A stretch of 39,833 nt of DNA from an uncultured Alphaproteobacteria bacterium. Its GTDB lineage: Bacteria > Pseudomonadota > Alphaproteobacteria > HIMB59 > GCA-002718135. This document shows positions 1 through 9,200 of this stretch, piece after piece; the stretch's first letter is position 1, and the number at the start of each line of letters is the position of its first letter. A program made the position numbers and the translations under genes. Below the pieces are notes generated by a model. It worked only from the letters and a program-made list of their open reading frames with translations. It did no database searches and was not told the origin of the DNA. Location: contig CACNUI010000013.1 of assembly GCA_902623545.1 (NCBI GenBank), positions 1 to 39,833 on the forward strand. The letters are read 5' to 3'.

Positions 1-743
1 AAAATAACAGTAAGCTTCTCAATTTACCTGCAGGAAAAAGGATACAAACACTTATTCAAGTTGGATTTGCAAAGGAATTGGAAAGAGAAATTGTTCACAT
101 AAATTCAGTGTTAAATAAAGAAATAGCTAAAGAGTCCATAAGCATTGCTGAAAATTTTGATTTGGCTTATACGCAATTAAAAGTAGTTAATAAATTAGAG
201 CAATTTGGTATGGATGTACCCATACATCTGTATTATCCTACAACTGTCTGGAAGCCTCGTGATGGATACAAATTAGAAAAGGAGTTACTTCACGCTTTTA
301 TGCATCAGGAGTCAATGTTCAATACTAATGCAAAAAGTAAAGATGGAGCTATGGGATTAATGCAAGTTCTGCCATCAACTGCTAAATTTATTACAAAAAG
401 TAAAGATGTAAAAAGAAACAACAGTAATATTTTAAAAAATCCAGAGATCAATTTAGAAGTTGGTCAAGAATATTTAATTTATTTACTAGATTTAGAATCA
501 GTCTCAAGAAATATAATTTTTCTTGCTGCTGCATATAATGGTGGGCCTGGAAATTTACAAAAATGGAAAAAAGAAACAAATTATTTAGACGATTCTTTAT
601 TTTTTATGGAAAGCATTCCATCAAGGGAAACAAGATGGTTTATTGAAAAAATTCTTGCAAAGTATTGGATTTATCAAAACAAAAATAAAAAGGAAATGCG
701 GTCACTTAAAATGCTAGCTAATGGAAATGATCCACTTTATTAG
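1..743 (+). CDS. Soluble lytic murein transglycosylase, 3' part (5' end outside window)
   Basis: This enzyme cleaves periplasmic peptidoglycan to give 1,6-anhydro-muropeptides. The reading frame is open from base 3, so the TTG at 78 is not a real start and the gene begins upstream of the window. About 246 residues are visible. The first ~95 look like the end of the helical superdomain of Slt70-type proteins. The SLT catalytic domain follows, with the catalytic Glu in HQESMFN (near 305-325), the GAMGLMQVLPSTA motif and the AAYNGGPGNL motif. The TAG stop lies 6 bp before the moaB-family ATG, suggesting co-transcription. The family is clear; which Slt/MltE-type paralogue it is cannot be told from a fragment. 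Confidence 0.9.
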   Translation, partial: NNSKLLNLPAGKRIQTLIQVGFAKELEREIVHINSVLNKEIAKESISIAENFDLAYTQLKVVNKLEQFGMDVPIHLYYPTTVWKPRDGYKLEKELLHAFMHQESMFNTNAKSKDGAMGLMQVLPSTAKFITKSKDVKRNNSNILKNPEINLEVGQEYLIYLLDLESVSRNIIFLAAAYNGGPGNLQKWKKETNYLDDSLFFMESIPSRETRWFIEKILAKYWIYQNKNKKEMRSLKMLANGNDPLY

Positions 744-749
744 GGAATT

Positions 750-1277
750 ATGCCAATAGATACTTCATTAAAATTTATTCCAATAAATATAGCCATAGTA
801 ACTATTTCAGATTCAAGAACATTAGACAATGATACATCAGGAGATACTTTAGAACAACGTATTACTAGTGCAGGTCATCACATGATTAAAAGAATAATAA
901 TTCCGGATGATATAAAAAAAATAAAAAATACATTGGAGCAGTTATCATCTGAGAACGAAATAGACTGTATTATAACAACTGGAGGAACTGGTCTTACAGG
1001 AAGAGATACAACACCCGAAGCAATTAAAGAGATTGCTAATAAGCATATTGATGGTTTTGGTGAATTATTTAGACAAGTCAGCTATAATAAAATTGGTACA
1101 TCGGCAATACAATCACGCGCAGTTGCAGCCCTTGTAAATACAACTTATGTTTTTTGCTTACCAGGTTCAACTGGTGCATGTAAAGATGGTTGGGATGAGA
1201 TTCTTCAATACCAATTAGATATAAGACATAAGCCATGCAACTTTGTTGAAATTATGCCACGCTTAAATGAAAAGTAG
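750..1277 (+). CDS. moaB: MoaB/MogA-family molybdenum cofactor biosynthesis protein
   Basis: A 175-residue single-domain MoCF_biosynth protein that would act on molybdopterin (adenylylation, MogA/MoaB role) in the cytoplasm. Visible family motifs are TISDSRT near the N-terminus, TTGGTGLTGRDTTPEA in the middle (the glycine-rich MPT-binding loop), and LPGSTGACKDGWDEIL near the end. Length matches MoaB. It starts at ATG 750, 6 bp after the preceding stop, and its TAG shares a base with the GTG start of rnhB (TAGTG), so the three genes look translationally coupled. No other molybdenum cofactor genes are in the window. MoaB and MogA activities are hard to separate by sequence alone. Confidence 0.9.
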   Translation: MPIDTSLKFIPINIAIVTISDSRTLDNDTSGDTLEQRITSAGHHMIKRIIIPDDIKKIKNTLEQLSSENEIDCIITTGGTGLTGRDTTPEAIKEIANKHIDGFGELFRQVSYNKIGTSAIQSRAVAALVNTTYVFCLPGSTGACKDGWDEILQYQLDIRHKPCNFVEIMPRLNEK

Positions 1278-1909
1278 TGACTAATTTCTCTATAGAAAAA
1301 TCAATTGAAGGTCCTGTTATAGGTTTAGATGAAGTAGGTAGGGGTCCATTAGCTGGGCCAGTTGTGAGCTGTGGTTGTTTATTTAATAGCTATGATCGGT
1401 TACCTGAAAATATTAAAATAACAGACTCAAAAAAATATACTGCAAAGCAGAGAAAAAAATTATTCTCATTATTTAAAAAACTTCAAGAGGATAGAATTAT
1501 TGAATTTCACTTAGGTTTTGCAAGTGTGAATGAAATTGATGAATTTAATATTTTAGAAGCAACAAAAATTTCAATGAAGAGAGTTTTAGACAAATTTAAC
1601 TATTCTAATTCAAGTATTATTATAGATGGAAATTTTTCACTTAATTATAAAAATATTTATGAAAAATCAGTAATTGGCGGTGATAAAATATCTGTATCAA
1701 TTGCTACAGCTTCTATAATAGCAAAAGTTCATCGAGATAGATTAATGAGTTTCTACGATAGGAAGTTTAGAGTGTATGGGTGGAAAAAAAATTCTGGATA
1801 TGGAACCAAACAACATATTAATGCAATTTACAAAAATGGTATAACAGATCAACACCGCAAAACATTTGAGCCAATCAAATCACTATTCAAAAAAATACAG
1901 CATTCATAG
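1277..1909 (+). CDS. rnhB: Ribonuclease HII
   Basis: Cuts the RNA strand of RNA/DNA hybrids and removes single ribonucleotides from DNA. The 210-aa length is typical. The metal-binding acidic residues are visible: D18 and E19 in the GLDEVGRGPLAGP motif, D117 in IIIDGN, and D154 in KVHRDRLM. The GYGTKQH motif follows. The GTG start at 1277 overlaps the stop of the preceding gene by one base. In many alphaproteobacteria rnhB lies directly upstream of ccrM, and the same pairing is seen here, but separated by a structured gap with its own terminator, so ccrM is probably transcribed separately. Confidence 0.95.
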   Translation: MTNFSIEKSIEGPVIGLDEVGRGPLAGPVVSCGCLFNSYDRLPENIKITDSKKYTAKQRKKLFSLFKKLQEDRIIEFHLGFASVNEIDEFNILEATKISMKRVLDKFNYSNSSIIIDGNFSLNYKNIYEKSVIGGDKISVSIATASIIAKVHRDRLMSFYDRKFRVYGWKKNSGYGTKQHINAIYKNGITDQHRKTFEPIKSLFKKIQHS

Positions 1910-1915
1910 TTTTAA

Positions 1916-1932
1916 TATGCATTGAATGCATA
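1916..1932. repeat. Perfect 17-bp palindrome (8+1+8)
   Basis: TATGCATT-G-AATGCATA is a perfect dyad starting 7 bp after the rnhB stop. It could be a protein-binding operator or a small RNA hairpin. It shares GCATA with the next inverted repeat (1928-1953), so as RNA the two structures would be mutually exclusive. There is no T-run, so it is not an intrinsic terminator. Confidence 0.6.
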
Positions 1933-1953
1933 ATAAATATCATTTTATTATGC
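1928..1953. repeat. Inverted repeat, 10-bp perfect stem with 6-nt loop
   Basis: GCATAATAAA (1928-1937) pairs perfectly with TTTATTATGC (1944-1953) around the loop TATCAT. No T-tract follows on either strand, so a simple terminator is unlikely. A weak promoter match overlaps it: TTGAAT at 1922-1927 and TATTAT at 1946-1951, 18 bp apart. The AT-rich composition makes some chance palindromy likely, but a 10-bp perfect stem beside another palindrome is noteworthy. Confidence 0.55.
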
Positions 1954-1984
1954 TACAAAAAGATGCGACAAATACTATATGTTA

Positions 1985-2048
1985 AATATATTTCATCATT
2001 CCTCCCATTTGATGAATAATTATAGGGGTCTTCGGACCCCTTTTTTTA
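1985..2048 (+). ncRNA. Candidate small RNA with anti-Shine-Dalgarno loop
   Basis: A stem TTCATCA (1992-1998) / TGATGAA (2010-2016) encloses an 11-nt loop containing CCTCCC (2001-2006). That loop has the same core as the anti-SD tail of 16S rRNA and could pair with SD sequences. A very stable UUCG-loop terminator follows at 2024-2048. This layout (a hairpin exposing CCUCCC, then a terminator) resembles alphaproteobacterial sRNAs with CCUCCUCCC loops, such as the rhizobial cuckoo/alpha-r14 family and Rhodobacter CcsR RNAs. The 5' end is a guess: TACTAT at 1973-1978 could serve as a -10 box giving a start near 1985; a longer transcript starting near 1958 is also possible. No ORF covers this stretch. 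An rnhB 3'-UTR element is the main alternative. Confidence 0.45.
2024..2048 (+). terminator. Rho-independent terminator with UUCG tetraloop
   Basis: GGGGTC-TTCG-GACCCC (2025-2040) forms a six-pair GC-rich stem closed by a C(UUCG)G tetraloop and is followed by seven Ts (2041-2047). It is by far the strongest intrinsic terminator in this AT-rich window. It ends either the rnhB transcript or the candidate small RNA just upstream, and it separates both from ccrM. Confidence 0.9.
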
Positions 2049-2079
2049 TGTTTTAATCCAAATTTTAAGGTTATCCCTA

Positions 2080-2151
2080 CTTAAAGATTCCAACTGTTGA
2101 TAACTCAATTGACCTGATTCTATATCTGCTTAAAGATTCTTTTTATCTATT
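2080..2151 (+). promoter_or_regulatory. ccrM promoter region with three GANTC methylation sites
   Basis: GATTC occurs at 2086-2090, 2116-2120 and 2135-2139, and a fourth copy lies just inside the gene at 2179-2183. Two of the sites sit in an 11-bp direct repeat, CTTAAAGATTC (2080-2090 and 2129-2139). GANTC is the CcrM target, and in Caulobacter the ccrM promoter contains GANTC sites whose methylation state affects expression. A tentative promoter is TTGACC (2109-2114) with a weak -10 around 2131-2137 that overlaps the third site. The exact promoter is uncertain; the site cluster is directly visible. Confidence 0.6.
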
Positions 2152-3222
2152 ATGAAGAAAAATCAAATTATTTTGGGTGATTCCATTAAGGAAATGAAAA
2201 AATTAAAAGATCATTCGGTTGATCTTATTTTTGCTGATCCACCCTATAATCTTCAATTAAAGGATACATTATACAGACCTGATCAAACAACAGTGGAAGC
2301 TGTCACACAAGATTGGGATAAATTTCGTACGTATAAAGAATATGATCAATTTACTAATGCGTGGCTTAGTGAATGTAAAAGAGTTCTAAAAAAAGGTGGA
2401 GCTCTTTGGGTCATTGGAAGTTATCATAATATTTTACGTGTAGGTTCCACAATTCAAGATGAAGGCTTATGGATTTTAAATGATATTATCTGGCACAAAA
2501 CAAATCCAATGCCTAATTTTCGTGGTACACGTTTCACAAATGCCCATGAAACACTTTTATGGTGCACAACATCAAGAGAGGCAAAATACACATTCAATTA
2601 CCAAAACCTCAAAGAACTAAATGAAGGAAAACAAATGCGAAGTGACTGGTATATTCCTATTTGTTCAGGAAAAGAAAGATTACGTAAAGATAACAATCAA
2701 CGATCACACCCAACACAAAAACCAGAAGCTCTCCTCTACCGAATTCTATTAGCATCGACAAATAAAGGTGATCTTGTTCTTGATCCTTTTTCTGGAAGTG
2801 GGACAACAGCTGTTGTTGCAAAAAAATTACAACGTAATTTTATTGGCATAGAAAAAGATAAAGATTACGTCAAACTTTCAAAAGAACGATTAAAGAAAAC
2901 TAAAGTATTAAAAGAAGATGTTGTCACTATTGCCAAAAGTAGAAAAGAATTACCAAAAGTTCCTTTTGGTGAATTAGTCGAGCAAGGAATTATTCCACCT
3001 GGTGCTGTATTAACAGATAAAAAAGAACGCTTTAAAGCAACGGTCAGTATTGACGGTACGCTTAAAATAAAAGATTTATCAGGTTCAATTCATCAAATGG
3101 GAGCAAAAATACAAGGACTCCCAAGTTGTAATGGCTGGGATTTTTGGCATGTAAAAGATAAGTCTAAATCAATCCTTCTAGATGAAATACGATCTAATTA
3201 CCGTAAAGATAAACTAAATTAA
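2152..3222 (+). CDS. ccrM: CcrM-type adenine DNA methyltransferase (GANTC)
   Basis: Cell-cycle-regulated N6-adenine methyltransferase. Motif IV DPPY is at residues 29-32 and the SAM-binding motif DPFSGSGTT at 211-219. This order (catalytic motif first) marks the beta class. The SHPTQKP motif at 185-191 is typical. The C-terminal ~85 residues (from ~270) form the RAMA-like extension characteristic of CcrM rather than of restriction-linked beta methylases; it ends in a GWDFWHV motif. At 356 aa it matches the Caulobacter/rhizobial enzyme in length. No restriction gene is nearby, so it is an orphan regulatory methylase. Its stop overlaps the convergent binding-protein gene by 4 bp. Confidence 0.95.
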   Translation: MKKNQIILGDSIKEMKKLKDHSVDLIFADPPYNLQLKDTLYRPDQTTVEAVTQDWDKFRTYKEYDQFTNAWLSECKRVLKKGGALWVIGSYHNILRVGSTIQDEGLWILNDIIWHKTNPMPNFRGTRFTNAHETLLWCTTSREAKYTFNYQNLKELNEGKQMRSDWYIPICSGKERLRKDNNQRSHPTQKPEALLYRILLASTNKGDLVLDPFSGSGTTAVVAKKLQRNFIGIEKDKDYVKLSKERLKKTKVLKEDVVTIAKSRKELPKVPFGELVEQGIIPPGAVLTDKKERFKATVSIDGTLKIKDLSGSIHQMGAKIQGLPSCNGWDFWHVKDKSKSILLDEIRSNYRKDKLN

Positions 3223-4538
3223 TCTATAATAATTCTAGGCTCAAAAGGGTGAAGTTTTTCTAGGCGTTCAACTGCCCAAAGATTATCTTCCGTAACTTGA
3301 TTCAAAGAATACATGCCCTCTACATCACCATTAATATCAAAGTCTAATGATCCTGACACACCTTCATAATTAATTTCGACACCTCGAACAAGTAAAGCAC
3401 GAGCAGCTTCCCAACTTCCAGGTCCCATTTTAATTCCTGGTGGATTTGCAACACTAACTAAACTTTTCGATAAATCTTCCTTTGCAATATTATTGTGTGC
3501 CTGATGTTGTAGTGCCAAAGCTGCTAGCATCATAGTGTCAAAACTTATAGCTGAGTAGGGAGAATTGGGATCAACGCCTGCATTCAACATAATATTTGCG
3601 TATGTTTGAAATTCTTCTGAGCTTTGTGAAGTTGCTTGGGCAACAATAGTTGTATTTTCGTTTAGTTGAATTGGAATATACGAATAAATTAAATCTTTAA
3701 CTTCATTGGTTAACATACTATCAGAACCATAATGATGTTTAAAAATACCTGAGGTTCCTAATTCTTGTAATCTGCTTAAAACAGTATTGGTAAACTGTTC
3801 AAGTAAATTGACTGTTCTCTCATTTCCATGAAGAAACATAACTAAACCTGGTTGCTCATTCTCAATTGCAATATCAACAAATGTATTGATGAAGTTTTGA
3901 TTAATAACTGTTTTGTCTGTCAGTAAAGTATTAAATAACACTATACCTTCTTGCTCAGTGTAAACTTTTAAAAAATTTTGAGCCAGTGTAGAATTATAAT
4001 TATCATCACCGTAAAGAAGAATTATTTCTCTGATATTCTTGGATAGAAGATAATTGGCAATAGAGGTTGATTGCTGAATATCAGAAGGAATGGTTCTAAA
4101 AAATAGATCATTATCTTCAATTGTTGAGAGTAAGGGGTAACTTGCAGAAGAAGAAATCGTTAATATTTTTTCTGGAATAGTAACTTTTTCTATTACTCTA
4201 ACAGCACTTGTTGAGCACGTCGGCCCTAACAGAATTTCAGGGTCATTTTTTTTTAAATAGTCATTTAAACTATCTTCTGTTTTTCTAGGATCACATCCTG
4301 AATCAATGCTATCAATAGAGATGAGGCCTCTTCCTACAATACCAATACCATCCGCATTAATTGTTTCTACAGCAACTCTTTTTGCTTCTGCAATTGACTC
4401 AGCAATTTCACTCACTGGGCCACTTTCTGCATAAAGGGCAGCAATTTTAACTTCTGCACTCACAAAAGTTGAGTAAAATAATATGATCTTGAGGATAATT
4501 ATCGTAAAAATTTTCATTATGTGAGATGTTTTTATCAT
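3219..4538 (-). CDS. Periplasmic ABC-type substrate-binding protein, branched-chain amino acid (LivK-like) family
   Basis: A type I periplasmic binding protein of 439 aa. A signal peptide is visible (hydrophobic stretch ~11-24, AxA-like site FVSA before E29). The mature protein begins [15 protein letters not shown], the usual opening of Peripla_BP_6/LivK proteins, and [11 protein letters not shown] and ILLYGDDNY are also family-like. An internal ATG at residue 8 (4517) is an alternative start. No permease or ATPase genes (livHMGF) are adjacent. Instead it lies 6 bp downstream of tpsB on the same strand, so it looks like the last gene of the two-partner-secretion operon. It may serve a distant ABC transporter or have a role in the secretion system. 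The ligand is unknown. Confidence 0.85.
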   Translation of the reverse strand: MIKTSHIMKIFTIIILKIILFYSTFVSAEVKIAALYAESGPVSEIAESIAEAKRVAVETINADGIGIVGRGLISIDSIDSGCDPRKTEDSLNDYLKKNDPEILLGPTCSTSAVRVIEKVTIPEKILTISSSASYPLLSTIEDNDLFFRTIPSDIQQSTSIANYLLSKNIREIILLYGDDNYNSTLAQNFLKVYTEQEGIVLFNTLLTDKTVINQNFINTFVDIAIENEQPGLVMFLHGNERTVNLLEQFTNTVLSRLQELGTSGIFKHHYGSDSMLTNEVKDLIYSYIPIQLNENTTIVAQATSQSSEEFQTYANIMLNAGVDPNSPYSAISFDTMMLAALALQHQAHNNIAKEDLSKSLVSVANPPGIKMGPGSWEAARALLVRGVEINYEGVSGSLDFDINGDVEGMYSLNQVTEDNLWAVERLEKLHPFEPRIIID

Positions 4539-4544
4539 AAATTT

Positions 4545-6227
4545 TTAGAATGAAAATGTGGTATTAAGTAAATACACAGGTCTAGAAGTAGTTCCCTCAA
4601 TACTTTTATCAGCTTCTGCTACTTCAAAACTAATATCAAGGCTGTTAGAATTAAGAGGAATTTTAATTTTAACACCGTACCCTCCACTTGCTACTTCTGT
4701 CCGGCTGAACTCACCTGAGGCTGGTCTTTTATAGTAGGTAGCACCAACACCGAGGTGGATATACGGTTCAATACGAATAGACTCTTCCCTTTTATCTTCG
4801 TCATCTTCTGAAAAGGGATAGAAGGGCCTACTCAATTCTGTTCGCAAAAAGAAGCCTTGATCACCAGACATATTACCTGATTCAAAACCAGACATTTGAC
4901 CTGGTCCTGTTATATTTATTTGTTCTGAATTAATTAAACCTCTATCACTTACAAGTTTTTGAAAAACAAAACGTGTGTTCAATAAATACTCTCTAAATAT
5001 TTGCCTATTCAAATTAATATCACTATTCCATTTAATAAAATTTAAAGTGGAGCCCACACGGGATAATGTTTTAGTATCTGATGTTTTATTAGTATAGATC
5101 GGAGTGCCAAACTTTAAAGCTGAACTACCTTTAAGAGAAAACGTATCTAAGAAAGATAAGTTAGTCGTCGTATATTTTAACTCAAGAGCATTGTATTCAT
5201 CATAAAAGGTATCATTTGTGAGGAAAGATAATGTTCGATGTTCTCTTTCCTTAATCCATTGCCAATCTAATGAAAGATTATTTTTTATAAGCCGCGTATT
5301 TTTTATTTGATATTCAAGACCAAGGTTAATTTTTTTAAATTCCCCTTTTTTATTTAAACCATTAGGTTCTGAATAAGATTCATTAACAGCACCAAAAATA
5401 GAAAAGTCTGAGGCAAGAAGTGGTACTTTACCACCAACAAGATATGCTTCTCGAAAATCTGTTCGTTTAATAATTTCTGTTTCATCAAATGGAACATTAA
5501 CACCATTTTCAGGATCTAAGACGTAGGCTGCATAAAGATTTTCACCATAACCAAAAGGACTATTAAAACTTAGGTAAGAAGTGAACTGATCTTTTCCTGC
5601 TGTTTCTGATAATCCATTTGAATAGGTAAAATAACCACTTACTAATTCGTGTTCAGCATTTAGTTGTAGTGAAGATGTTCCAGGTTCTTCTCCTGCCTTA
5701 ATTGTTGTTTCTAAATCAACACCTGGTAATTCTCGTGATTTAATGATCGATTTTTCAATAGCAGGATATTCTAACCCTTTAATACCAACGAGTTTATCGA
5801 AATATTTCTTTATTGGTTTTGAAATACGTTTATCTAATTGTGAGTAATCAATTGATTCAATTTTACCAGGAAAAACAATAGCTTTTATTTTAGTATTTTG
5901 TTCAATCGTTTGAGGTGGAACAATAAAACGCGTTAAAAAATATCCATTTAAAACGTACAATTGCTCTAATGCAATCAGTAAATTATAAAAATCTTTTAAT
6001 GTTATTGTTTTAAAAATTTTTGAGCTAAATAAATTTTTACGAAACTCAATCATTTCTTCGATTTCATTTTCAATTTCAATTCCAACAAAATTAAATGAAA
6101 TATTTTCTGCTCCAGGTGGTACGACCAAGCCTGTTTCATAAACAATATAATTACCAGTATTTGTCAAACCAGGATATGACATGAATGAAATAGAAATAAA
6201 AAAGATAAAAGATAAAAAATATCGCAT
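4545..6227 (-). CDS. Two-partner secretion outer-membrane transporter, ShlB/FhaC/HecB family
   Basis: TpsB protein that secretes its partner exoprotein across the outer membrane. After a signal peptide (~1-22), a POTRA domain spans ~40-120 (LEQLYVLNGYFLTRFIVPP ... FPGKIESI). A second POTRA-like segment covers ~150-190. A 16-strand-type barrel follows to the C-terminus, ending in a terminal Phe as outer-membrane proteins do. The conserved loop/strand region near 445-465 reads MSGFESG...SGDQGFFLRTEL. In FhaC-like proteins the tip motif is VRGY/F, so the usual Arg appears replaced by Ser here. The gene begins immediately after the stop of the exoprotein gene (TAAATG, zero gap). At 560 aa the length is typical. 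Confidence 0.92.
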   Translation of the reverse strand: MRYFLSFIFFISISFMSYPGLTNTGNYIVYETGLVVPPGAENISFNFVGIEIENEIEEMIEFRKNLFSSKIFKTITLKDFYNLLIALEQLYVLNGYFLTRFIVPPQTIEQNTKIKAIVFPGKIESIDYSQLDKRISKPIKKYFDKLVGIKGLEYPAIEKSIIKSRELPGVDLETTIKAGEEPGTSSLQLNAEHELVSGYFTYSNGLSETAGKDQFTSYLSFNSPFGYGENLYAAYVLDPENGVNVPFDETEIIKRTDFREAYLVGGKVPLLASDFSIFGAVNESYSEPNGLNKKGEFKKINLGLEYQIKNTRLIKNNLSLDWQWIKEREHRTLSFLTNDTFYDEYNALELKYTTTNLSFLDTFSLKGSSALKFGTPIYTNKTSDTKTLSRVGSTLNFIKWNSDINLNRQIFREYLLNTRFVFQKLVSDRGLINSEQINITGPGQMSGFESGNMSGDQGFFLRTELSRPFYPFSEDDEDKREESIRIEPYIHLGVGATYYKRPASGEFSRTEVASGGYGVKIKIPLNSNSLDISFEVAEADKSIEGTTSRPVYLLNTTFSF

Positions 6228-9200
6228 TTATAGTCTTTGAATACTAAGAGCGTCTACCTGAGGAAAAGATGTAATAAATTCATTTTGTATTAGAGCTGCA
6301 TTGGATGCACCATCAACAGATATAAAAGATACAATTCGGGATACGTCATCGAAAACATCTTTATTTATTTTTTCTTGAACGACGATTTTTTCTTTTTCTT
6401 CATCTGGTGCTACGCCTGGAAGTGGCGGAGTTTTAGAACCACTAAGAATGTTAGCAAGTGGAACCGTTTCTAAAGGTCCATTTGAATCTTCAATTGTAAT
6501 ACTACCTGAAGTATACCCTGAGAGTTGATAATTGATTGGAACCTCTTTATTATTTTCAACATCTGCTGTTAAAAAACTACCAGAGGAACTTAAAGAAAGA
6601 TCAGTACCTGTTAAATTTAAACCTGATATTGTTCCTCCACTAACTGTAGCTGATGTAGTTCCATCATATGTCTTATCGTCAGCGCTAGCCCCTGATATTG
6701 AAAAATTATCTGAAATTAGAGTACCTGTGGTAGCAGTGACAGTAGATAGATTTATATTTCCCATACTAGCATTGGTTAATGTACCACCATCTAAAAGTTT
6801 TATAGTTAAATCATCTGCTGTTAAGCTTGCAGAACTAGCAACAACATCTCCTGCTCCAGCATCTCTATCACTATCAGAAACATTGTTAGTATTTGTGTCA
6901 CTTGCAATAATTTCTAGATCTGCTGCTGTATTGATATTGCTGTTAATATTAACATCCCTTCCGGCATGAAGATTTAAATTTCCAGTTCCTGTAACGGTAA
7001 TAGCAGAGCTAATGGTAATATCTGTGTTTGCTTGAAGGGTAACTTCAACGCCGTTATTTAAAAATTCCTCTAATTCTGTTATGTTGATAACCACATCATC
7101 ACTTGCAAAATCTGTGTAAGATGTTGCCCCTTGCATGATTGTATCAGACCATAAATATACTGCTCCCGCATCTGTTCCATCAACGTCATCATTACCAAGT
7201 CCATCATCCCTAGTTGCTCCTACAGCCATTAATGTTCCTGTATCATCCATAGCTATACTGTTTGGAAATTCATCAGCATCTTCTAGTCCGTGAGTCGTAG
7301 CATTAAGCGTATTACTACCAGTTTGACCAAGTCCTATAGTAAATTGTAAACTTGCTCCATTTAAAGATGTATCCTGAAAACCAAATACATGTACATCATC
7401 CGTATCATGGTGACCAATTGCTAGTCGATTTCCATCACCATCAATAGCTACCTGACCTGCCTTAAAACCAGAAATTCCTGATGTATCGTAATCTTTTCCA
7501 CCATTACCCTCATATTTATTTCCTATAGATGCAACATAGTCAGGAGTGCTAAAATTATCACCAAAGGTGAAAAGGTGCACTGCACCTGTATCAGTATAAT
7601 TGCCATCAAAACCATCATCTTTATGCGTTCCAACAGCTAAAATTTTACCATCCTTTGTTAATGCAATATGACTAGCAAAATTGTCATTATTATCTAAAAT
7701 TGCACTTATATTTTCATTATTATTTCCTGTATAACCAGATCCTATTGTGCCGACATGATTAGGATTATCAAAATCGGTATTACTAAATCTAATTAAATGA
7801 ACTGCACCTGCATTTGTTGCGGTATCATCATATCCATCATCTCTTTGAGCGCCAACAACAAGACCTGATCCATCATCAGTTAAAGCCACTGAGGTAAATA
7901 AATCACCGTCATCTAAAGTACTTATTGATAGATTGTGTTCGTTATCTGAGGGATAACTTCTTCCAATTGTACCGACATGTTCAGGAGTACTAAAATTATC
8001 ACCAAATGTTACTAAATAGACAGATCCTGTTTCTACTGCTCCTGTAGTAGTTTTATATCCTGAAAAAGCTAATCTGTCACCGTCTCCATCTAAAGCTACT
8101 CGCCATGCTCTTTCATTATTTGCTAGAGAATTTATATCTAAATTGTTGGACCCTGTATAACCTTTTCCAATTTTTCCTTTAAATTCTGGGGTAGAAAAAT
8201 TTGTATCAGCAAATGTAAATAAATATACTGCTCCAGTATTTGTTTGGAGGTCGTCACTTCCATCATCATAAGTTGATGTTACAGCCATTCTATCTCCATC
8301 ACGATCGAGAGATATACCTCTACCAAATTGGTCATTACTATCTAGTTGATCATCAATATCTAAATTACTAGCACCATATCCACTACCAACGATTCCATAA
8401 ATTTCACCACTGCTGAAAGCATCATCATCAAATTTAATAAGCATCACTTCACCACTTTTAGATTGTGTATTACTATTTCCGCTTGCAAGCATACCTGAAA
8501 TTACAAGACGACTGCCCGTTTCATTCAAATCTACACCATCTCCAAAAAGATCTTTAGCATCCATATACGCACTTAAATCAACATTTTTACCACCACTATA
8601 CCCATCACCTATTGTTGCTACATAAGATGCTGATGCTAAATTATCAGTTAAATTATATAAATGTACACCACCAGGCTTGGTAGTACCACCCTCAGATAAC
8701 TTGTCGTTAAAGCTAACAGCTAAACGATTAGCATCTTTATCAAACGCCACTGATTTACCTAAAACATCTTGTGATCCAAGTGTTTCTGTGTGTTCACTAT
8801 CATCACTCGTATCTAGATAATCGTAACCATACCCAATTGTTCCAACATAAGTAGCTGTTCCCGTTTCAGCAGAAACAACACTACCGTCTTTCATAAATTT
8901 AAATAAATTAACTGCTCCCGCATTTGTTGCATTATTACCTTTACCATCATCAAATATCCTTGATGCTGCAAGTAAAGATCCTTCATGATTTAACGTTACA
9001 CTCCAACCAAGACGATCTCTTCTGTTTAACTTTAAATCGGTTTCACTTTCTGTATCAAAATCCTGTGAAAATGATGCACAAGTGCTATTTGCATAACAAT
9101 CAGAACCTGTATTATATGTATAGCCATGACCAATTCGAGATTTAACTTCACCACCTTTAAAATCTGAATTTAAGGAAATCATAAAAACTGAACCAGAGTC

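Noticed and set aside
1928..1953. Intrinsic terminator for rnhB
   Set aside because: Stem is nearly all A/T and no T-run follows; the real terminator is at 2024-2048.
2053..2068. CtrA-like TTAA-N-TTAA site upstream of ccrM
   Set aside because: Spacing between the two TTAA boxes is 8 rather than 7 bases, and TTAA is common in this composition.
1910..2151. tRNA or known riboswitch in the largest structured gap
   Set aside because: No cloverleaf, CCA-ready acceptor stem or recognised aptamer core is visible; the structures are simple hairpins.
6532..6969. 145-codon open frame antisense to the exoprotein 3' part; similar ones at 8924-9145, 10489-10728 and 10837-11019
   Set aside because: All mirror the repetitive exoprotein codons and show no independent start signal or domain.
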